Shown piece by piece: positions 55,270-63,305 of a stretch of 64,000 nucleotides of DNA. Position numbers and translations under genes: made by a program. This DNA is from JAOUJD01 sp963726405. Its GTDB lineage: Bacteria > Pseudomonadota > Gammaproteobacteria > Burkholderiales > Burkholderiaceae_F. The notes under the pieces were generated by a model. It ran no database searches. It saw only the letters and a program-made list of their open reading frames with translations, and had not been told where the DNA came from. The stretch covers positions 372,001-436,000 of the forward strand of contig CAVSCF010000011.1 in NCBI GenBank assembly GCA_963726405.1, read 5' to 3'. How positions within the stretch are numbered: the stretch's first letter is position 1; each line of letters starts with the position of its first letter.

Positions 55270-56280
55270 ATGAACCGAGTCGCCGCTGAACCCCGCATCA
55301 CGATTCGCGCGCTGAAACCGGACGACCTTGACGCGGTCGTCGCGATCGATCGTGCAATCGAGAAGCGACCGCGCCGCGCCTACGTCCAGCGCCGGTTGCA
55401 GGCGGCGCTGCGCGAGCCGGCGCGGCACGCGCAATTCGCCGCTACGGATGCGGACGGCCTGATCGGCTACCTGCTCGCGCGGGTGTTGCGCGGCGAGTTC
55501 GGCCGTCGTCGCCCCGCACTGCGCATCGAACTCGTCGGTGTGCGCGCGGACCTGCAGGGACAAGGCGTCGGCCGGCTGATGCTCGATGCGTTGAGCGGGT
55601 ATGCGCGGCGCAAAGGCCTGGTCGAGTTGCGCACCTCAGCCGACTGGCGCGATCACCGGATGCTGCGCTGGTTCGATGCGACCGGGTTCGTGCTGGCGTC
55701 CGATCGCATCGTGGAGTGTCCGGTGCTCGACGGCGCGTACCGGCCCGAACGCGACGATGTCTCGCAACCCCCAGTCGGGTCGCACAGCGAGATCGACTAT
55801 GGGGCGCCGAGCGCCAACGATTTCGAGAAAATGGCGCGCGATTCCGCCGACGTGCGCTCGATGAGCGCGTCCGACCTGGCCGACATCGTTCGCATCGATC
55901 GCGCGTTGACCGGCGTCGACCGCAGCGAATACATCGGAGCGCAGTTTTCGGAGAGCATGGCCGATTCGGCGATTCGCGTGTCGCTCGTGGCGCGTGTCGA
56001 CGGGGTGGCGGCCGGCTATCTGATGGCCCGCTCGGACCTGGGCGACTTCGGACGCACCGAACCGGTCGCGGTCATCGATACCATCGGCGTCGACCCGGCG
56101 TTTGCTCACCGCGGAATCGGTCACGCGCTGCTGTCGCAGTTGTTCGCCAATCTTGGAGCACTGAGGGTCGAACGGGTCGAGACGATCGTCGCGCCGAGCG
56201 ACATCGCGCTCGCCGGGTTCCTCGCCGGTTGCGGCTTCCTGCATTCGCAGCGGCTTGCCTTCGAACGAACGGTGGGTTGA
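55270..56280 (+). CDS. tandem GNAT acetyltransferase-domain protein
   Basis: 336 residues with two GNAT domains. The first (10-160) has GVRADLQGQGVGRLMLDAL; the second (200-336) has GVDPAFAHRGIGHALLSQLF, both matching the acetyl-CoA loop (R/Q-x-x-G-x-G/A). A substrate is not evident. GGAG is 6 bp before the ATG. The stop overlaps the DUF59 start (TGATG). Confidence 0.85.
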   Translation: MNRVAAEPRITIRALKPDDLDAVVAIDRAIEKRPRRAYVQRRLQAALREPARHAQFAATDADGLIGYLLARVLRGEFGRRRPALRIELVGVRADLQGQGVGRLMLDALSGYARRKGLVELRTSADWRDHRMLRWFDATGFVLASDRIVECPVLDGAYRPERDDVSQPPVGSHSEIDYGAPSANDFEKMARDSADVRSMSASDLADIVRIDRALTGVDRSEYIGAQFSESMADSAIRVSLVARVDGVAAGYLMARSDLGDFGRTEPVAVIDTIGVDPAFAHRGIGHALLSQLFANLGALRVERVETIVAPSDIALAGFLAGCGFLHSQRLAFERTVG

Positions 56281-56673
56281 TGGACGGCATCGACGACAGT
56301 GCCGTGTACGACGCGCTGCGCGGTGTCGAGGATCCCGAAGCCGGCATGAACGTCGTCGACCTCGGGCTGGTCTATGCCGTGCGCAGCGACACAAGCGGCA
56401 TCGAGGTCGACATGACGATGACCACGCCCGCCTGTCCGGTGAGCGAGATGCTGGTCGAGCAGGCGCGCGCCGCGGTCGAGACCATTGCGCCAGTCGGCAC
56501 GCGGGTCGCAGGTCAATCTGGTGGTGGGATGCCCGATCCTGCGACCGCCGATCTGGAACCCGTCGATGATGAGCGGCGTGGCGCCGGTGATGTTCTCCGG
56601 CGATGGCGCGGGTTCACGCCGCCGCGACGGACTCCAGCCGATTGAGCCGGGCGTGACGGAACGCTCCCCATAG
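56280..56673 (+). CDS. MIP18/DUF59 family protein (frame broken near 56505)
   Basis: The N-terminal 75 residues match MIP18-like/SufT-type proteins of Fe-S cluster assembly: VYDALRGVEDPEAGMNVVDLG and MTTPACPVSEML (conserved Cys). Near 56505 the frame must slip by one base for VNLV to continue, giving a 130-residue protein. The C-terminal part is not typical even then (PPIWNPSMMSG is recognisable). It runs convergently into bcrD, overlapping its 3' end. Possible role in maturing the Fe-S enzymes next to it. Confidence 0.6.
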
Positions 56674-57453
56674 CGCTGCGCCGATGGCGCCGGCGTAGAT
56701 CGAGTCGGGGTGCGATGTCACGGTCACGTTCACCTTCTCGTTGACGGTTTCTTCGCGGATTGCCGCCAGCAATCCGGTGTCGAGCGCGAGGCCGCCGGTC
56801 AGCAGGGCGGCGCCGCTCTTGATTCCGGTGACCTTCAGCAGCTTGACGATGCGCGAGGCCATCGACAGGTGGATGCCCTTGAGGATGTCCGGCGTCGCGA
56901 TGCCGCGGCTGACCATGTTGATCACGTCGGTCTCGGCCAGGACGGCGCAGATCGAGGAGACCTTTTCCGGATTCACCGATGTCTGCGAAAGGGGGCCGAT
57001 CTCCTCGATCGCCACCCCCAGGTAGCGGGCGATGTTCTCGAGGAACTGTCCGGAGCCCGAGGCGCACTGGCTGGTCATCTTGTAGGACAGCACCTTGCCG
57101 CGCTCGTCGACGTAGATGGCGCGCCCGTTCAGCGCGCCGATGTCGACCACCGCGCGCGCGCTCGGCTCCAGGAAGACGCCGCCGCGCGCATGCGTCGTCA
57201 TCGAATAGAAGTGCCCGGTCGCGAACTTGACGTTCTCGCCTTCGCCCGTTGTCGCGATGTAGTCGACGTCGGCCTCCGTCATGCCGGCGTCGGCGAGCAC
57301 CGCCTCGAACCCCTCGCGGGCGAGCGTCATCGGGTCGCGCCGACGGATCCGCTCGCAGCGCCGGGCGAGCCACACGGGCTGCTCCCCTTCCGAGCGGAAC
57401 AGCGTTGACTTGACGGCGCCAGAGCCGATGTCGATGCCGACGGTGATCGTCAT
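56614..57453 (-). CDS. bcrD: benzoyl-CoA reductase, ATPase subunit BcrD
   Basis: 279 residues of the BadF/BadG/BcrA/BcrD ATPase family (hydratase-activator type). ASKHA ATPase fold: VGIDIGSGAVKSTLF is phosphate loop 1. The Cys of the bridging 4Fe-4S cluster is in TSQCASGSGQFLENIARYLG; TGGLALDTGL is near the C-terminus. With BcrA it hydrolyses ATP to push low-potential electrons into BcrBC. The 279-residue size matches Thauera BcrD. Last gene of the reductase set. Confidence 0.92.
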   Translation of the reverse strand: MTITVGIDIGSGAVKSTLFRSEGEQPVWLARRCERIRRRDPMTLAREGFEAVLADAGMTEADVDYIATTGEGENVKFATGHFYSMTTHARGGVFLEPSARAVVDIGALNGRAIYVDERGKVLSYKMTSQCASGSGQFLENIARYLGVAIEEIGPLSQTSVNPEKVSSICAVLAETDVINMVSRGIATPDILKGIHLSMASRIVKLLKVTGIKSGAALLTGGLALDTGLLAAIREETVNEKVNVTVTSHPDSIYAGAIGAALWGAFRHARLNRLESVAAA

Positions 57454-57463
57454 GGTGTTCTCC

Positions 57464-58804
57464 TTACGCGCGCGCCTGCGCGGTCAGACCTTCCTCGACC
57501 ACCGCGCGCCAGGCGAATGTCGCGCCGCCGAGCGCGCCGGTGTAGATGGAGTCGGGATCGATGTTCAGCTTCAACGCGCCGTAGTTCTCGTCGACCAGGT
57601 TGCGCAGCGCCTTGACCGCGGCCTCGTTCTTCGCCACGCCGCCCGTGAACGTGAACTCGTTGCGGATGCCGCCCGAGCGCGCCAGGATCGACATCGCGCG
57701 CAGGATGATGGCGCGGTGCAGTCCCGCCATGATGTCCTCGCGCTTGTCGCCGAGTGACAGTCGGTCCCGAAGTTCGGCGCCGGCGAACACGGTGCAGGTC
57801 GAGTTGATGCGGATGGTCTTGGTCGACTTCATCGCCATCGGCCCCAGTTCATGCAGGCCCATGTTCATCTCGTCGGCGATGTAGCCGAGGTAGCGCCCGC
57901 AACCGGCGGCGCAGCGGTCGTTCATCTGGAAGCTTTCGACGATTCCGTTCGGATCGACCTGGATCGCCTTGGTGTCCTGGCCGCCGATGTCGAGCACGGT
58001 CGCGGTGCCCGGGTACATCATGTGCGCCCCCAGGCCGTGGCACAGGATCTCCGAGCGGATGTGCTCCTTCGAAAACGGCAGTCGCGCACGGCCGTAGCCG
58101 GTGCCGACGACGTAGGTTTCCTCCAGTTCGGTGTCGAGCACGCCTTTGATCGGGGCCTCGATCTGCGCCCGCCTGGGAAGCGTTTCGGGCAGCGCGATGA
58201 AAGTGCGTTCGAGCGCGGCGAGCAGGTGTCGCTTGATCGACGCGTCGTAGACGCGGTTCTCGACTTCGATGATCGAGCGATCGAACAGGTTGAGCAGGAA
58301 GTCGTAGCGGATATCGGCTTCCCTGGCGACGATTTCGCCGGTGGCGAGATACTGGCTGCCCGCGATGTCCCGAAAGAAGTCCGACTTGCGCTTGGCGCCG
58401 GGCGCGAACAGCAGCGGCGCTTCGCCCATCAGTCGCAGGAAGACTTCGGTCAGCGCCGTGCCCACCGCGGCCGTGGCGTCGCCGAACCTGGCGGTGGCGA
58501 GGTTGCGCTGGCAGGTCGCCTCGAGGTCGCCGAGTTGCTCGACGTACTGCTCGGCCCTGAAGTCGCGTTCAAGCTGCCCGATGAAGGTATCGAGCGCGCC
58601 ATCGAGCGCGTTGGTGTCGGCGAGCGCGCGACGGAACAGGTGAAAGCGGCCGTTGAGCAGCGCCTCCTGCTTGGCGATCGCCGCCGCCGTGTCGTAGTTC
58701 GAGCGCGAATTGGTGATTCCGCGGCCGAGCACATGCTGGTTCTCGTCGATCACGACCGCCTTGGTGGTGGTCGAGCCGAGGTCGATGCCGATGAAGCAAC
58801 GCAT
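57464..58804 (-). CDS. bcrA: benzoyl-CoA reductase, ATPase subunit BcrA
   Basis: 446 residues. Opening FIGIDLGSTTTKAVVIDE is the ASKHA phosphate loop; LDIGGQDTKAIQVD is the second. The cluster Cys lie in NDRCAAGCGRYLGYIADEM, matched by BcrD. TGGVAKNEAAVKALR is the adenosine motif. Its large size (about 440 in BcrA and BadF) separates this Bcr/Bad type from the Bzd type, whose two ATPase subunits are both small. Follows bcrB by 15 bp. Confidence 0.93.
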   Translation of the reverse strand: MRCFIGIDLGSTTTKAVVIDENQHVLGRGITNSRSNYDTAAAIAKQEALLNGRFHLFRRALADTNALDGALDTFIGQLERDFRAEQYVEQLGDLEATCQRNLATARFGDATAAVGTALTEVFLRLMGEAPLLFAPGAKRKSDFFRDIAGSQYLATGEIVAREADIRYDFLLNLFDRSIIEVENRVYDASIKRHLLAALERTFIALPETLPRRAQIEAPIKGVLDTELEETYVVGTGYGRARLPFSKEHIRSEILCHGLGAHMMYPGTATVLDIGGQDTKAIQVDPNGIVESFQMNDRCAAGCGRYLGYIADEMNMGLHELGPMAMKSTKTIRINSTCTVFAGAELRDRLSLGDKREDIMAGLHRAIILRAMSILARSGGIRNEFTFTGGVAKNEAAVKALRNLVDENYGALKLNIDPDSIYTGALGGATFAWRAVVEEGLTAQARA

Positions 58805-58819
58805 GGTGTCCTCCGCCCC

Positions 58820-60175
58820 TCAGTGGGCCACGATCGGGATCACCGAACCGGCGAGACTGCTGCTGGCTGCCGACGTGCGCTTCTGCTTGACCATCTGGAA
58901 GTAGCTCTCGAGCCGGTTCTTCACGTTGGCGGCCGAGAAGTAACGCGGGTCGACCAGGTCGGTTTCGATGAACGCGGCCGGTTTGCCGGTCCGCTTTTCC
59001 ACTTCGCGCAGGATCAGCAGCTGGCCGGCCGAAAAGCTGTTGCAGCTCTTGATCGAGTTGATCAGCAGGCCATCGGCCTGGTACTCGTCGATGTAGCGGC
59101 AGATCATGTCGATCCGCGACGGCAGGTTCAGGTTCGTGTAGCAGCCCAGGCAGTAGTCGGCCAGCGACTCGATCGGGTTCTCCGGATCGTGCCGGAAGCC
59201 GAAGTCGTACACCCCGCCGACCTTGGCGTAGGTGGATGAGACCACCACGGCGCCTTCGTCGTAGAACATCTTCCAGAAGTCGCGGAAGCTGGTCCAGTTG
59301 GGCGGGCCTTCGACGATCAGCCTGTACTTTTCCTCGCCCATCTCGCCTTCCGGCGTGATCGGCCCCTTGCCCTCGCGCACCCGCTGTTCGATCTCGCCCC
59401 GGAGCACGCGGTAGTACTCCGTCGCCTCGGGTGTGCCACGGAACGCGGTGAAGATCGGTCCGATGTAGTAGACGGCGCCGAAGTAACCGTCGATCGGGCT
59501 CGGCCGGTGTTTGGCCGAGTGCAGCACCGCAACCAGATCCTCCTCGGCCTTGGCCGATTCGCGCATGTACTGCCGCAACCGGTCGATGTCGAACTTCACG
59601 CCGGACACCCGCTCGAGCGTGGGAATCACCGTTTCCTTCAGCTGCCTGACGACGTACTCGCGCATGTTCGGAGCGATGCGGCCTTCGCCCTGGTAGGGCA
59701 CATGCAGCATCACGGTCTCGCAGCCGTACTTGTGGCGGATCAGCTCGAACCACTTCATGAAGGTGAAGCAGCCGGTGTACGACAGCAGCAGGATGTCGGG
59801 CCGGGGCAACGCCTCGCCGGTGGGCCCGATCTCGCCGCCGAGCATCATGCCGAGGTCGGCCTTCACGTAGGTGCAGACGTCCTCGCTCTGGCCGTCGCGC
59901 TCGGCGTCCATGATCATCTTGCCGCTCTTCTTGCGCATGCCGTTCTGCAGCGCATTGGTCTCGGGCAGGCTGCGCGCGAAGTCGAAGCACATCAGCAGTT
60001 CGTTGAGGTTGCCCGGGACGAAAGTCGCTGCGACCTTGCGGTTTGCCGAGTGCGCGGCCGCCAGCTCGGAGTAGTTGCGGTTGATCATCTCCTTCTGCAA
60101 CCACATCGCATCCTCTTTCTGGACGTCCTGCGGCTTCTTCGAGGAGATCGGCGCGGCGATCGTGGCGGTGGTCAT
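58820..60175 (-). CDS. bcrB: benzoyl-CoA reductase subunit B
   Basis: 451 residues of the HgdB/BcrB (2-hydroxyacyl-CoA dehydratase D) family. YTGCFTFMKWFELIRHKYG, SLADYCLGCYTNLNLPSRI and NSIKSCNSFSAGQL supply Cys for the 4Fe-4S cluster. Together with BcrC it binds benzoyl-CoA and performs the ring reduction. Start ATG at 60175. Confidence 0.93.
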   Translation of the reverse strand: MTTATIAAPISSKKPQDVQKEDAMWLQKEMINRNYSELAAAHSANRKVAATFVPGNLNELLMCFDFARSLPETNALQNGMRKKSGKMIMDAERDGQSEDVCTYVKADLGMMLGGEIGPTGEALPRPDILLLSYTGCFTFMKWFELIRHKYGCETVMLHVPYQGEGRIAPNMREYVVRQLKETVIPTLERVSGVKFDIDRLRQYMRESAKAEEDLVAVLHSAKHRPSPIDGYFGAVYYIGPIFTAFRGTPEATEYYRVLRGEIEQRVREGKGPITPEGEMGEEKYRLIVEGPPNWTSFRDFWKMFYDEGAVVVSSTYAKVGGVYDFGFRHDPENPIESLADYCLGCYTNLNLPSRIDMICRYIDEYQADGLLINSIKSCNSFSAGQLLILREVEKRTGKPAAFIETDLVDPRYFSAANVKNRLESYFQMVKQKRTSAASSSLAGSVIPIVAH

Positions 60176-60210
60176 CAGTCAGCCCCTTTCATCGTGGGTG
60201 GGGGCGTGCA

Positions 60211-61389
60211 TCACGCGGCGTCCCACAGCTTGATCGAATCGGCGAACGTTCCCGCCTGCTCGCGGATCGGCGCCATCTGGCCGGTGTTTTCGGAGTATTT
60301 GAACGCGGTGTGCGGAACCTTGTGCTTGCTCAGCACGTCCTGCAGCATCGGACGCTCGAGCAGCGCCGGGTCGCAGAACGACGGCGCGGCGAACACCACG
60401 CCCTCGGCGCCGAACTTCCGTACCTGCTTCAGCAGATACTGTCCCTTTTCCTCGCGCCGCTGGTCGTACTTGGCGGCGGTCGTCGCCGAGCGGTGCAGGA
60501 AGGCCTTCGACAGTTCCTCCAGCGGGACGCCGTCGGTCGGCACATCGTCGAGCAGCCAGCGGTTCACCAGCATGAAGTCGTCGTCGACGATGTAGCAGCC
60601 GGCCATTTCGATCGACTTGATCAGCGCCAGCGGCGGCTGTTCGCAGAACGTGCCGTTGATGATGACGCGCGCGTTGTCGCGCCGTGGCCGCGGCATCGCC
60701 GAGGCGGCCGCAACGTATTCGCGCACGAGTGCCGTGTGCTCCTCGGGCGGCAGCAGCATGCCGGCGCGCAGCACCAGGTACACCTCGGCGGTCGGCATCT
60801 GCCACGGCGCGGCGGCGCGGGCGCGGTACAGCTCCGCGATTGCGGCGCGGTTGTCGTTGTAGACGGCGATGGACGCATTGAGCATCGCATCGGTGATCTC
60901 GCGGCCCGCCACCTTGCCGAGATCCTCGCGCAGCACCTCGAGTTCCTGCACGTAGAAGCGCCCGCCGACCGCGTCCTCGTAGTTCTGCGGAACGTCGAAG
61001 TAACGCACGTATTTATCGGGAAACAGGATCTGCCACATGCCCGACAGGTTGCGAATCACGTCGCAGATCGACGGGAACAGCATGCCGTCGAGGCAGTCGA
61101 GCCGTCCCGTCAGCCCGAGTTCGATCGTCGAACGCGGGATGCGGCAGATGTAGCTCTGGTAGTACGCATCGCCCTGGATCACCTCGAGCCCGTCGCCGCC
61201 GCCGAGGATGCCGACCGGCAGCATGCCGGCGGCGTGGATGATCTCCCGGGGGACGTAGACCGGCATGTAGCCGATCGCCTTGCGGCCGGGGGCGCCGGCT
61301 TTCCATGCCTTGACGGAGCCGAAGTTCAGGTCCTCGAACAGCGCCTCGCAGCGCTGCACGATCTGCTGCACAGCCGGGATAGAGGTCAT
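60211..61389 (-). CDS. bcrC: benzoyl-CoA reductase subunit C
   Basis: 392 residues, the other HgdB/C-type subunit: YMPVYVPREIIHAAGMLPVG, SYICRIPRSTIELGLTGRLD and PSICDVIRNLSGMWQILFPD hold the typical Cys, and FAAPSFCDPALLERPM another. It contributes to the active site with BcrB. The start at 61389 has GGGAG 8 bp upstream and overlaps the dch stop (TGATG); an ATG five codons earlier is less likely. Confidence 0.93.
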   Translation of the reverse strand: MTSIPAVQQIVQRCEALFEDLNFGSVKAWKAGAPGRKAIGYMPVYVPREIIHAAGMLPVGILGGGDGLEVIQGDAYYQSYICRIPRSTIELGLTGRLDCLDGMLFPSICDVIRNLSGMWQILFPDKYVRYFDVPQNYEDAVGGRFYVQELEVLREDLGKVAGREITDAMLNASIAVYNDNRAAIAELYRARAAAPWQMPTAEVYLVLRAGMLLPPEEHTALVREYVAAASAMPRPRRDNARVIINGTFCEQPPLALIKSIEMAGCYIVDDDFMLVNRWLLDDVPTDGVPLEELSKAFLHRSATTAAKYDQRREEKGQYLLKQVRKFGAEGVVFAAPSFCDPALLERPMLQDVLSKHKVPHTAFKYSENTGQMAPIREQAGTFADSIKLWDAA

Positions 61390-62189
61390 CAACGGTGCTC
61401 CCATCGAGGGGCGCGCTTGGCGAGGAAGGCCGCCAGTCCTTCGTTCGCATCGCGTGTTTGCATGAGCCGCTCGAGATAGAGCTGCTCGACCTCGGCCAGC
61501 CGCAGCCGCACGTCACGCAGCAGGGCGCCGCGGGCGGCGGCCAGGGCGCACGCCAGTGCGGCTGCGCTCTTGCCCGCCAGGTGCCGCTCGAAGTACGCCA
61601 GCGCCGCGCCATCCGGTTCGTCGGACACCGACTGCACGAGGCCGGCGGCGTGCGCCTCGTGTGCGCCGATCGAACGGCCCGAGAAGAGCAGGTCCTCGGC
61701 CATCGGCTGGTTCACGCGGTACGGCAGCAGCACCGAAGCGGCGGGGGCGAACACGCCGAGCTTCATCTCCGGCTGGCCAAACTGCGCATCGGGCGCGGCG
61801 AAGATCGGGCCACCGGCCAGGGCGATTTCCAGCCCTCCGCCCAGGCACTGGCCGCGCACGGCGACCAGGATGGGCGCGGGGAACTCGATCATCGCGATGA
61901 CGAGCGCGTGCAGCGACGCCAGCATCTGGGCGCACTGCGCCGGCAGATGCTCCTCGACGCTGGCTCCGAAACTGAAGTTCGGGCCCTCGGCATCGAGCAG
62001 CACCCCGCGCAAGGTCGAACCCGCGCGATGCGAGGCCAGCGCCCGGCCGAGCGCCGCGATCATCGCCGCGTCGACGATGTTGGCCTTGGGCCGGTTCAGT
62101 CGCAGGCGCAGCAGTGCGTCGTCGGCCTCGAGCCACTCCCTCAGCGGCGCATCCGTGGGCGCGGCCATCGCGGCGCGCGTTTCAGCCAT
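61389..62189 (-). CDS. dch: cyclohexa-1,5-diene-1-carbonyl-CoA hydratase
   Basis: 266 residues of the enoyl-CoA hydratase/isomerase (crotonase) family. Oxyanion hole in ILVAVRGQCLGGGLEIALAG; the early NFSFGASVEEHLP segment fits Dch, which adds water to the dienoyl-CoA product of the reductase. The call rests on family resemblance plus location between oah and bcrC. The ATG start overlaps oah by 8 bp. Confidence 0.87.
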   Translation of the reverse strand: MAETRAAMAAPTDAPLREWLEADDALLRLRLNRPKANIVDAAMIAALGRALASHRAGSTLRGVLLDAEGPNFSFGASVEEHLPAQCAQMLASLHALVIAMIEFPAPILVAVRGQCLGGGLEIALAGGPIFAAPDAQFGQPEMKLGVFAPAASVLLPYRVNQPMAEDLLFSGRSIGAHEAHAAGLVQSVSDEPDGAALAYFERHLAGKSAAALACALAAARGALLRDVRLRLAEVEQLYLERLMQTRDANEGLAAFLAKRAPRWEHR

Positions 62190-63282
62190 GACGCTTCGCC
62201 TTCGGCTGGATCGAATCGTGCAGCGGGCCGACCCAGCTTTCGCCGGCGGCGAGCTTCTGCCGCAACAGGACGAAGTCGACTTCGCGGTCGTCCTTCGTGC
62301 CTTCGTTGAAGGCGGTGAAGCCGGCGCGGGCCTCGGTCATCATGTTGAGCCCCAGCCACGCGCGCGAGTCCTCCTTGTTGCGGTTCCAGGCTTCGAGCTT
62401 CGGCTTGCGCAACTCCTCCAGCGTCTTGGTCGTGCAGTCGGGGAAGGTGAGCAGGATCTTGGCGGCAAGCTCCTCGACCTTGGCGTCGAGCAGCGACAGG
62501 TCGACGCTGCCGCGTGCGAGCAGCGCCTTGCCTTCCTTCGCGGCGTCGCCGGTCTTCGGCTCGCCGAAAGCGTAGCGACCGAACTCGTCGAACATCTTCT
62601 GCGTTTCGACCAGCGGATTGGCGACGAACCGGCCGTCGACCTTGAGGGCCGGCACGATGTCGGTCAGGATGCCCATCAGGTACGCCTTGTGCGCGGAGAA
62701 CGGCTCGCAGAGCACACAGGCGGCCATCGCGCGCTCGGTGCCAACGGCGACCGGCAGGAAATCGGTGGCGCCGCCGATCGGGGCGGAGCCGTGCTTCGGA
62801 CCGGCCTGGCCGAACCGCGCGAGGTCCTGCGCGACCGAGAAGTCGCAGGCCATGCCGATCTCCTGTCCGCCGCCGATGCGCATGCCGTTCACGCGACAGA
62901 TCACCGGCTTGTCGCACGCGAGGATGTTGGACACCATGTCGTTGAACAGGCGCATGTACTGCCGGTACTCCTGCGGGTGGCCGGCGTAGTACTCGGCGTA
63001 TTCCTTGGTGTTTCCGCCGGTGCAGAACGCCTTGTCGCCGGAGCCGGTGAAAACGACGCAATTGACGTCGCGCGCGTTGCTCGCGGCGCGCATCGCCAGG
63101 ATCACGCCCTTGACCATGTCGGTCGTGTAAGAGTTGTACTGCGTCGGGTTGTCGAGCGTGATCCAGGCGTTGTACAGGCCATCGACGGCCTTGCCGTCCG
63201 GCGTTCGCGCCGGCCGCAGTTCGTAGCGCACGCCGGGCTTGCTGATGTCGTCGACGATGTCGTGGTTCTTGAAATCGCGCAT
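62182..63282 (-). CDS. oah: 6-oxocyclohex-1-ene-1-carbonyl-CoA hydrolase
   Basis: 366 residues, a crotonase-family enzyme that opens the ring, giving 3-hydroxypimelyl-CoA. Strong family segments: GDKAFCTGGNTKEYAEYYAG, RVNGMRIGGGQEIGMACDFS, FGQAGPKHGSAPIGGATDFL. The ATG at 63282 (MRDFKNHDIV) has GAGG 9 bp upstream; in-frame codons further upstream belong to the had gene and are not part of this protein. Confidence 0.94.
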   Translation of the reverse strand: MRDFKNHDIVDDISKPGVRYELRPARTPDGKAVDGLYNAWITLDNPTQYNSYTTDMVKGVILAMRAASNARDVNCVVFTGSGDKAFCTGGNTKEYAEYYAGHPQEYRQYMRLFNDMVSNILACDKPVICRVNGMRIGGGQEIGMACDFSVAQDLARFGQAGPKHGSAPIGGATDFLPVAVGTERAMAACVLCEPFSAHKAYLMGILTDIVPALKVDGRFVANPLVETQKMFDEFGRYAFGEPKTGDAAKEGKALLARGSVDLSLLDAKVEELAAKILLTFPDCTTKTLEELRKPKLEAWNRNKEDSRAWLGLNMMTEARAGFTAFNEGTKDDREVDFVLLRQKLAAGESWVGPLHDSIQPKAKRHG

Positions 63283-63305
63283 GGCGTTGATCCTCGTTCC
63301 GATGT

